Part shown: positions 8,474 through 14,332 of the stretch, in pieces
Position numbering within the stretch: the first letter of the stretch is position 1
How the letters are laid out: every line of letters begins with the position of its first letter
Source: Bacillota bacterium
GTDB lineage: Bacteria; Bacillota; Clostridia; Christensenellales; SZUA-584
Length of the DNA: 21,376 bases
Assembly (NCBI GenBank): GCA_023459495.1
Contig: JAEWTL010000025.1
Span: forward strand, 1 to 21,376
Reading direction: 5' to 3'
The notes under the pieces: generated by a model
What the model was told of the DNA's origin: nothing
The model's input: only the letters and a program-made list of their open reading frames with translations
Database searches by the model: none
Position numbers and translations under genes: made by a program

Positions 8474-9838
8474 TTACCCCCAGATTTCATCGTCAGACGG
8501 CTGTGTACGGCCCGGTATGACATACGCAATCCGAGAGACGTTGATCAGGTGCTTCCATGTCAGGTTTTCGCTGATCGAGTTGTTACCCCAGCTGCCGCAG
8601 CCCAGCGTTGTCGTCGGGTTAAGCCCATTAACGAATGCGCCGCCGTTCATCGTAGAACATATCTGGTTCACCACGATACGCGATACGGGCAGTACTTCCA
8701 TTGCATACTCTGCGTTTTCTTTGCTGTCCGAATGGATACAGGCCGAGTGACCCTTGCCCTCGTATTCAAGGTTAGCCAACGCAATGGAAACGGCTTCCTT
8801 CCAGTCGCTGTAAGTATACGCGGTCATCACCGGGCACATCTTCTCTTTGGAAAGGAAATCTGCCCTGCCGTATGCCGGCGCCTTAATCATGATCAGCTTG
8901 GTTCCAGCCGGAATGTCAATCTTGGCAAGCTCTGCAATCTTGGCAACAGACTGTCCGACAACGTACTTACTGATTACGCCGTCCGGGAAGATCACTTCGC
9001 GCAGCCGGTCAATCTCGTCCTTGTCTTCCGTATAATATGCGCCGTTCTTTTTGAACTCCGCGATGACAGCGGCATAATCGTCCTTGTGGACAATGGCCGT
9101 CTGTTCACCGGAGCAGATGATACCGTTATCGAATATACGGCCTGCAACGATCTTAGGTACGCATACCGCCGGGTCGTAGCCTTTGTCAATGATGCACTGC
9201 ACGTTGCCCGCGCCTACACCGAAGCTTGGCTTGCCACTGGAATATGCCGCTTTGACCATACCCATGCCCCCCGTGGCGATAACAACGTCGACCTGCTTCA
9301 TCAACTCGCCCGTCAGTTCGATCGACGGTTCCTCGAGATACTGGAATATATCAGTCGGCACGCCCATCTTTACGAGTTCAGCATCATACAGCTCCTTGAT
9401 GCGTTTCGTGCACTGTTTGGCGCGGGGGTGCGGAGCGATGATCACAACGTTCTTGCCTTTTACCGCAAACATGGCATTGCACATCGGCGTTACGATAGGG
9501 TTCGTACAAGGCGTCACCGCGCCGACTACGCCCATCGGCTTGGCGACTTCGACGAGGCCTTCTTCCTCAATGTAGCGCAGGATGCCCATGCTCTTCTTGC
9601 CCTTGAGGTTGTTCCAGATAATACGCGCCTTGCCCTGGTTCTTCTTGATCTTATCCTCGTAGACGCCCATGCGCGTCTCTTCGGCGGCCATCTTCGCCAG
9701 CGGGTCGGCGTTGTCAAATATCACTTTGGCAAACATTCTGACTATGCTGTCCGTCTTCTCCTGATCGTACGTTTCGAGCACCTTCTGTGCTGCCCGTGCG
9801 CGTACGATATACTCCCTGATCAGTTCCTTGTCTGTCAT
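8474..9838 (-). CDS. CoA-acylating aldehyde dehydrogenase
   Basis: The 454-residue protein interconverts an aldehyde plus CoA and an acyl-CoA with NAD(P)H. The nucleophilic cysteine is C242 in NGIICSGEQ, the ATGGMGMVKAAY segment precedes the active-site region, and GVGAGN at 207-212 fits the family. The whole length resembles the CoA-dependent succinate-semialdehyde dehydrogenase of Clostridium kluyveri, including TTTLGCGSWG and ENLTWKHLINVSR near the end, more than the longer EutE/PduP enzymes with encapsulation tails; no such tail is seen. Related enzymes act on acetaldehyde and on sulfoacetaldehyde. It lies between malic enzyme (30 bases upstream) and the acid-CoA ligase (6 bases downstream), with a CGGGAGG ribosome site. 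No alcohol dehydrogenase is in the window. Class is secure; substrate is open. Confidence 0.9.
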   Translation of the reverse strand: MTDKELIREYIVRARAAQKVLETYDQEKTDSIVRMFAKVIFDNADPLAKMAAEETRMGVYEDKIKKNQGKARIIWNNLKGKKSMGILRYIEEEGLVEVAKPMGVVGAVTPCTNPIVTPMCNAMFAVKGKNVVIIAPHPRAKQCTKRIKELYDAELVKMGVPTDIFQYLEEPSIELTGELMKQVDVVIATGGMGMVKAAYSSGKPSFGVGAGNVQCIIDKGYDPAVCVPKIVAGRIFDNGIICSGEQTAIVHKDDYAAVIAEFKKNGAYYTEDKDEIDRLREVIFPDGVISKYVVGQSVAKIAELAKIDIPAGTKLIMIKAPAYGRADFLSKEKMCPVMTAYTYSDWKEAVSIALANLEYEGKGHSACIHSDSKENAEYAMEVLPVSRIVVNQICSTMNGGAFVNGLNPTTTLGCGSWGNNSISENLTWKHLINVSRIAYVIPGRTQPSDDEIWG

Positions 9839-9868
9839 ATCGTTAAACCTCCCGATATTTTAGTCTGC

Positions 9869-11041
9869 CTATAGTCTGGCTACGCCGCTCTTTCTTGCCG
9901 CTTCAGCAACCGCTTTTGCTACAGCCCCGCCTACGCGAGGATCAAAAGGAGCAGGTATTACATATTCCGTATTGAGTTCTTCTTCAGTGATGAGATTCGC
10001 CAGTGCATATGCAGCCGCGATCTTCATCTCATCGTTAATGTCGCTAGCGCGAACATCGAGCGCGCCACGGAAGATACCCGGAAACGCAAGCACGTTGTTG
10101 ATCTGGTTCGCAAAGTCGCTGCGGCCCGTGCCCACCACGCTGGCTCCCGCTTTCTTTGCAAGATCTGGCATAATTTCAGGTGTCGGGTTGCTCATTGCGA
10201 AGATGATGGGGGCGGTATTCATGCTGCGTACCATATCCTCGGAAACAATCCCCGGAGCCGATACGCCGATGAACACGTCCGCGCCCTTGATGACCTCTTC
10301 AAGTGTGCCCTTTTTCATCTCGCGGTTGGAGATCTTCGCCATTTCCTGTTTGAAGGGATTCAGACCTTCGCGGCCTTCCCAGATCGCGCCTTTGGTATCA
10401 CACAGGATAACATTGCGGAGCCCGAGGCTCATTAAAAGCTTTGTAACTGCAACGCCTGCAGCACCTGCTCCCGATACGACGCACTCTTGCTCCTCAAGCT
10501 TACGGCCGGTGAGCTTCATTGCGTTGATCATTGCAGCTGCCGTTACAACGGCGGTGCCATGCTGATCGTCATGGAAAATCGGAATGTCGCAGCGCTCTTT
10601 CAGTTTCTGCTCGATCTCGAAGCAGCGCGGTGCGGCGATATCTTCAAGGTTGATTGCGCCAAAGCTGCCGGAAATCTGCCAGACTGTTTCGACGATGGTA
10701 TCAACATCGTGGCTCTGGATGCAGAGCGGAAAAGCGTCTACATCGCCGAAAGCCTTGAACAGTACGCACTTACCTTCCATAACAGGCATACCGGCTTCAG
10801 GGCCGATGTCACCCAGACCCAGTACTGCGGTTCCATCCGTGATGACCGCAGCAAGGTTCCAGCGGCGCGTCAGTTCATAGCTTTTGTTTTTATCCTTCTG
10901 TATCTCCAGACAGGGTTCGGCTACGCCCGGCGTATATGCCAGCGAAAGATCTTCCTTGCCTTTAACCGGTGTCTTGGCAATAACCTCGATCTTTCCTTTC
11001 CACTCATAGTGCTTTTTCAGGCTCTCTTTCCTATAATCCAT
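9869..11041 (-). CDS. Malic enzyme (malate to pyruvate + CO2), NAD(P)-dependent
   Basis: The protein of 390 residues is a short bacterial malic enzyme without the C-terminal phosphotransacetylase-like domain. Y36 in LAYTPGVA and K91 in MEGK are the expected acid/base pair, E133 and D134 in NLEDI and the FHDDQHGTA segment hold the divalent metal, and the dinucleotide-binding loop is the GAGAAG segment near residue 190. It is the promoter-proximal gene of the operon; CGGAGG stands eight bases before the ATG. Placed first, it feeds pyruvate to the dehydrogenase complex encoded downstream and reduces NAD(P)+. The coenzyme preference cannot be read with confidence. Identity is sure. Confidence 0.95.
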   Translation of the reverse strand: MDYRKESLKKHYEWKGKIEVIAKTPVKGKEDLSLAYTPGVAEPCLEIQKDKNKSYELTRRWNLAAVITDGTAVLGLGDIGPEAGMPVMEGKCVLFKAFGDVDAFPLCIQSHDVDTIVETVWQISGSFGAINLEDIAAPRCFEIEQKLKERCDIPIFHDDQHGTAVVTAAAMINAMKLTGRKLEEQECVVSGAGAAGVAVTKLLMSLGLRNVILCDTKGAIWEGREGLNPFKQEMAKISNREMKKGTLEEVIKGADVFIGVSAPGIVSEDMVRSMNTAPIIFAMSNPTPEIMPDLAKKAGASVVGTGRSDFANQINNVLAFPGIFRGALDVRASDINDEMKIAAAYALANLITEEELNTEYVIPAPFDPRVGGAVAKAVAEAARKSGVARL

Positions 11042-11069
11042 GACTTAACCTCCGAAATGCGCGTATTTG

Positions 11070-11090
11070 TATAATGGTCGTACCAATATA
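11070..11090. promoter_or_regulatory. Operator for a GntR/FadR-family regulator
   Basis: A 21-base inverted repeat has core TGGTcgtACCA (11075-11085) and arms TATA on both sides, with one mismatched pair. This fits the TGGTnnnACCA pattern bound by PdhR, LldR and other FadR-subfamily repressors. It overlaps the downstream end of the -10 box and the expected start of transcription of the malic enzyme operon, a position suited to repression. The regulator gene is divergent, 230 bases away. Confidence 0.75.
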
Positions 11091-11116
11091 CTAGCACATA
11101 AGTCCGATGATATCAA
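11088..11116 (-). promoter_or_regulatory. Promoter of the malic enzyme operon
   Basis: Read on the minus strand, TTGATA (11111-11116) stands 17 bases before TAGTAT (11088-11093), and the latter is preceded by TG at the extended -10 position. Transcription should start near 11081, inside the TGGT/ACCA operator, about 40 bases before the malic enzyme start codon. The -35 box matches five of six consensus bases, the -10 box four of six. Confidence 0.6.
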
Positions 11117-11142
11117 TACCTGTTTATAAAAAGATTCCACAC

Positions 11143-11155
11143 AATTCGTCGAATT
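11143..11155. repeat. 13-base perfect inverted repeat AATTCGtCGAATT
   Basis: The repeat lies about 30 bases upstream of the malic enzyme -35 box, between the two divergent promoters. It does not fit the FadR-type pattern of the neighbouring sites, so a second regulator is possible. A chance occurrence cannot be excluded. Confidence 0.4.
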
Positions 11156-11234
11156 AATAGACTAAACCGGTTTTTCTATTACCTATTCATTCTGCTTAAC
11201 TACCTGCATTTATTGTTTCAAAAATCAGTAAAAA

Positions 11235-11251
11235 ATATTGGTATGATAATT
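11235..11251. promoter_or_regulatory. Second, half-degenerate GntR operator at the regulator promoter
   Basis: ATATTGGTATGATAATT on the plus strand repeats the left arm of the operator at 11070-11090 (ATATTGGTAcGA when read on the minus strand), but its right arm is degenerate, ATAA in place of ACCA. It abuts the -35 box of the regulator's own promoter, so it is a plausible weak site for autoregulation. Confidence 0.5.
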
Positions 11252-11279
11252 GGACATTATAAAACGTTTGTGATAAAAT
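11250..11279 (+). promoter_or_regulatory. Promoter of the GntR-family regulator gene
   Basis: TTGGAC (11250-11255) and TAAAAT (11274-11279) are 18 bases apart, with TG at 11271-11272 making an extended -10. The 12 bases TTGTGATAAAAT at 11268-11279 are identical to those at the hydC promoter (18854-18865), where they form half of a Rex-like site. Confidence 0.55.
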
Positions 11280-11322
11280 AAATAAATACACGATAAGATA
11301 CAGTAAAGAAGGAATGAAGACG

Positions 11323-12027
11323 ATGCTTGAGCCGCCTAAAAAAACGAGACTTTATGAGAATATTATTGACCAGCTTATTTCGCTGATCAAGGACGGCACG
11401 TTGAAACCCGGCGATAAGCTGCCTCCTGAAAGAAAGCTTGCGGAAGACTTGAACGTCAGCCGTACGGCAATCCGCGAAGCACTGCGCTCGCTTGAGACGA
11501 TGGGTTACATCAGCTCCAAGGTTGGCGGAGGCACATATATTAGCGAAATCACGCTTGGTAATGTAATGAACCCTTTTTCCGCTGTACTTTCTCAAAACAA
11601 GAAGCTTATTGTGGAACTGTTAGAGGTTCGTATGCTTCTTGAAACTGAAGTTGCACGTCTTGCTGCGTTACGTATCACTCCGGCTAAAATTCAGGCTCTT
11701 CAGAAAGCTATTGATGCCATGCGCACAGAGGTGGCTGCAGGTAATAACGGCCTTGACGCCGATAACGATTTCCATAACGCTCTGGCCATAGCATCTGAAA
11801 ATGAAGCGCTGAAACTAATCCTTGATATGTGCGGCGATCTTCTGACGCAGACGCGCGAGGCTACGCTCAACATCGAAGGCCAGCCGGAGATCACGCTGAA
11901 GGATCACGAACAGATTTTCGATGCTGTGCGTAAAGGCGACAGCACGCTTGCCGCACGCCGTATGAAACAGCATTTATCTGACGCTCAGCGGAACCTTGCC
12001 AGATACAGATCCGATTTAAACAACTGA
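11323..12027 (+). CDS. GntR/FadR-family transcriptional regulator with FCD domain
   Basis: The protein of 234 residues has an N-terminal winged helix-turn-helix (about 8-76; LPPERKLAEDLNVSRTAIRE is the recognition region) and a C-terminal all-helical FCD ligand domain (about 96-222). D147, H151, H195 and H217 are in place to bind the metal that contacts the effector carboxylate in this subfamily. Relatives PdhR and LldR answer to pyruvate and lactate, which suits the divergent malic enzyme/dehydrogenase/LarA operon. The ATG at 11323 is preferred: AAGAAGGA lies nine bases before it but directly touches the in-frame ATG at 11314. A strong terminator follows the gene. Repression released by pyruvate, lactate or malate is an inference. 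Confidence 0.9.
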   Translation: MLEPPKKTRLYENIIDQLISLIKDGTLKPGDKLPPERKLAEDLNVSRTAIREALRSLETMGYISSKVGGGTYISEITLGNVMNPFSAVLSQNKKLIVELLEVRMLLETEVARLAALRITPAKIQALQKAIDAMRTEVAAGNNGLDADNDFHNALAIASENEALKLILDMCGDLLTQTREATLNIEGQPEITLKDHEQIFDAVRKGDSTLAARRMKQHLSDAQRNLARYRSDLNN

Positions 12028-12032
12028 TTTTA

Positions 12033-12051
12033 GCCTTACAAATAGTAAGGC
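12033..12051. repeat. Short hairpin overlapping the gntR terminator stem
   Basis: GCCTTAC (12033-12039) and GTAAGGC (12045-12051) form a perfect seven-pair stem with a five-base loop. The second arm shares five bases (AAGGC) with the first arm of the terminator, so the two structures exclude each other. It could also help end transcription on the minus strand, though only TAAAATC follows there. Confidence 0.4.
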
Positions 12052-12090
12052 GGTCAGATCCTTGTATGAGGTTCCGACCGCCTTTTGTTT
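12047..12090 (+). terminator. Intrinsic terminator after the GntR-family gene
   Basis: AAGGCGGTC (12047-12055) pairs fully with GACCGCCTT (12076-12084), the inner part pairs further (GATCC with GGTTC, one mismatch), and TTTTGTTTT follows. The stem also stands after the DUF4956 gene on the opposite strand, but the T run on that side is poor, so it works best for the plus strand. Confidence 0.85.
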
Positions 12091-12106
12091 TAAACTCTGT
12101 AATCTT

Positions 12107-12799
12107 TTAGGAAACCATATCACCTTTATAGCTGATCAGAGAAGCATCATGTACACCCGGAATCGCAGAAAACGCATCGATCATACCGGCATCGCTTTCG
12201 CGGATGTTCATCTCGATGGTGAGTTCGATCATACCTTGAGAGATCATCTTGGACTTGAGCTTGCCCTGCGGCATCTTGCGCAGCACAGCCTGTACTTCCT
12301 TCTTGCAGTTTTCCTCGAAGCGGATCACCAGCATGAACGGGTAGTGATGTTTGGAACGGAAAAGATTCCAGATCAACAAGAAAACGCTGATCATCGCGGA
12401 GGCAATGGCGGCAATCCAGTAGAATCGTGCGCCGAGCGCAATACCACCTGCGATAGCCCAGAACATAAATATCGTATCAAGCGGGTCCTTCACGGCTGTG
12501 CGGAAACGTACGATTGACAGCGCACCGACCATGCCCAGGGAGAGCCATGCGTTGATGCCAATGGGCATAATCACCATTGCAGTCACCATGCTCAACATGA
12601 TGAGCGAGGTACCAAAGCTTTTGACAAATATGACGCCGTTGAACGTCAGGCGATAGATGAAATAGATCAGCAGACCCAATATAAATGCGGCAGATAAAAC
12701 AACCACCACGTCAATCAAGCCAAGTTCGCCGTTAAGCGACAGATCTTCTAATACACCTTTCTTAAAAAAGTCGGACGCCGCTAAAGAAACTGTGTTCAT
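12107..12799 (-). CDS. DUF4956 family membrane protein
   Basis: This protein of 230 residues has about four membrane helices in its first half (roughly 28-48, 57-80, 84-96 and 112-145) and a soluble C-terminal domain of about 80 residues. The SLGMVGALSIVRFR segment and the following DPLD are the conserved core of DUF4956. The function is unknown; the family recurs beside VTC-domain and CotH proteins, as here, so a membrane partner in polyphosphate or cell-surface polymer handling is a reasonable guess. It is the last gene of a three-gene operon, 15 bases after the VTC gene, with AGGAGG nine bases before the ATG. Confidence 0.85.
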   Translation of the reverse strand: MNTVSLAASDFFKKGVLEDLSLNGELGLIDVVVVLSAAFILGLLIYFIYRLTFNGVIFVKSFGTSLIMLSMVTAMVIMPIGINAWLSLGMVGALSIVRFRTAVKDPLDTIFMFWAIAGGIALGARFYWIAAIASAMISVFLLIWNLFRSKHHYPFMLVIRFEENCKKEVQAVLRKMPQGKLKSKMISQGMIELTIEMNIRESDAGMIDAFSAIPGVHDASLISYKGDMVS

Positions 12800-12814
12800 C
12801 TTTTTATTTTCCTC

Positions 12815-14317
12815 CTACTCAAACTTTCTGCATATCACATATTTAGATATCGCACTGCGCTGGGCTGCCTGTATATTATTCAGCACACCCAGTATGTGCG
12901 CGGGCAAACTTTTTTCGAACTTGACTTCCAGTACCATCAAGCCTTCCTCATACATTGGGATCGTGGGGAGTTCGGGGTTGAATATATCCGGGGACATCCA
13001 CATACCGCTGCGCAGTTCTTTATCAAAAGTGATCCGGATATTTTCGAACGGGTAAACGTACGCTTCACGGATATAGTCTACAATTACGCGAGGCCGAAGC
13101 CGGTTGCCGGTCAACTCAAGATACAGTTCCGGAGCGAGCGACTCTTTTCGCCTAAGCAAAAAGGCATACTGCCCTGCCATGATCTGCTCATATTCGTTAC
13201 GGGACAGGTTCAGGCTTTTCTTTGTGATGAACTGACCCTGCTTGATCTTTTTCTCAAACTTGATCACATTATCATCAAAATTATAGATGCGGATTCGATA
13301 TTTTTTTCGATAATCGCTTCCGCCCAATTTTTCATTCAGAGCACTTTCATATTCGTCATCAAAATACAGGCTGCGGATAAAATACTCTCCATTCTCTCCC
13401 GCATACTGATCGAGTTGCGCAAGCGCTTTGAGCGTATTACGCAGCAGAATATATTCCGCGTAGTTAATATAGTATTTTAATTCATGCCGAAACGCAGGTA
13501 CAGAGTCCTCCGCCTGCACTGGCTCATAGTATTCTTCAAACTCAGCCCGTCGCATGTGCATCGGCACCAAAGTTGCTGAACCCGTGCGCGTGCGATCTTT
13601 CTTTCTGTGGGGCGAATCGCTGAATACATCAAGCTCAGCAGCTTTTTCAGGCGTATAGGCGTCTCGGATAGATCGCTTACGCGTCTGATGTGCCTCCTGT
13701 ACGGGTTTCGACTGTTTGCTGACTGTCAGAATATCCTCAACAGACTCATCTAGCATCGCCGTCTTTGGCTGCGGAGCGACAGCGCGGGGCTTACTTTCCT
13801 GCGCGCTTTTCTCTCTGATTTTTAACTGCGGCTGCGCTTCAGGCTTTTGCGTTTGCTTCTGCGGCACTGCCGCCCTGATCTGCGGATGCGAATCCGGCCT
13901 GACCATGTCCGACGAATCTTCCCGCGTTTTCAATTGAGGATGTGGAGAAACAGCGCGTGCGGCCGGGCGTTCCAATGGTTCCGGGCTGGTGCGGATACGC
14001 GTTTCGCTACGTGCCTGAATGGTGCGTGGCTGCGGACGCTGAACGCGTTCAGTTTCCGTGCGAGCAGCCTCGCTATATAGCGAAAGATTATCCTGCTCTG
14101 TGTTTTTCGCAATACCTGAATCTGCTTTCTTATAAACGCCTGAACTTGCCTGATAACCGCTTTTACGGTCATCGCGTTTCCCATCGGGCCGTTCAATGAG
14201 CGTATCAAACGTGCCGTGTTTGGGCGGAAAGTCCTTATGCGGCAGCGGCTGGATGTCCTTACGCTTCACCAGCGGCGTTTCTTTTTTTAACCTTTTGAAA
14301 ATGTCTTCATCTCGCAT
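12815..14317 (-). CDS. VTC-domain polyphosphate-polymerase-like protein with long disordered tail
   Basis: The C-terminal part (about 275-498) is a VTC domain, a tunnel-shaped fold that in yeast Vtc4 makes polyphosphate from ATP. Basic tunnel residues are visible: K281 in HELKYY, R315, K339/R341/R343 in KKYRIRIY, K354 and K356 in KFEKK, E464/K466 in LEVKFE and K492 in SKY. The first 274 residues are rich in Pro, Gln, Arg, Lys and Ser, low in hydrophobics, probably disordered, and hold loose repeats such as PQLKTRE/PQLKIRE and RAVSPHPQ/RAVAPQPK. Such a long tail is not typical of bacterial VTC proteins as I know them. No signal peptide or membrane helix is seen. The start lies 15 bases after the CotH-domain gene stop; its GGAG is rather far (about 13 bases). 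Catalytic activity is not proven. Confidence 0.85.
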   Translation of the reverse strand: MRDEDIFKRLKKETPLVKRKDIQPLPHKDFPPKHGTFDTLIERPDGKRDDRKSGYQASSGVYKKADSGIAKNTEQDNLSLYSEAARTETERVQRPQPRTIQARSETRIRTSPEPLERPAARAVSPHPQLKTREDSSDMVRPDSHPQIRAAVPQKQTQKPEAQPQLKIREKSAQESKPRAVAPQPKTAMLDESVEDILTVSKQSKPVQEAHQTRKRSIRDAYTPEKAAELDVFSDSPHRKKDRTRTGSATLVPMHMRRAEFEEYYEPVQAEDSVPAFRHELKYYINYAEYILLRNTLKALAQLDQYAGENGEYFIRSLYFDDEYESALNEKLGGSDYRKKYRIRIYNFDDNVIKFEKKIKQGQFITKKSLNLSRNEYEQIMAGQYAFLLRRKESLAPELYLELTGNRLRPRVIVDYIREAYVYPFENIRITFDKELRSGMWMSPDIFNPELPTIPMYEEGLMVLEVKFEKSLPAHILGVLNNIQAAQRSAISKYVICRKFE

Positions 14318-14332
14318 TTTAAATGCTATCTC

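Noticed and set aside
8201..9874. Plus-strand open frame of 557 codons opposite the aldehyde dehydrogenase and sucC-like genes
   Set aside because: It is antisense to two genes with clear family motifs, its product is rich in His, Arg and Cys without a known fold, and it has no ribosome site.
12047..12084. Efficient terminator for the minus-strand DUF4956 operon
   Set aside because: On that strand the stem is followed by ACTATTTG, not a T run; it can be claimed firmly only for the plus-strand regulator gene.
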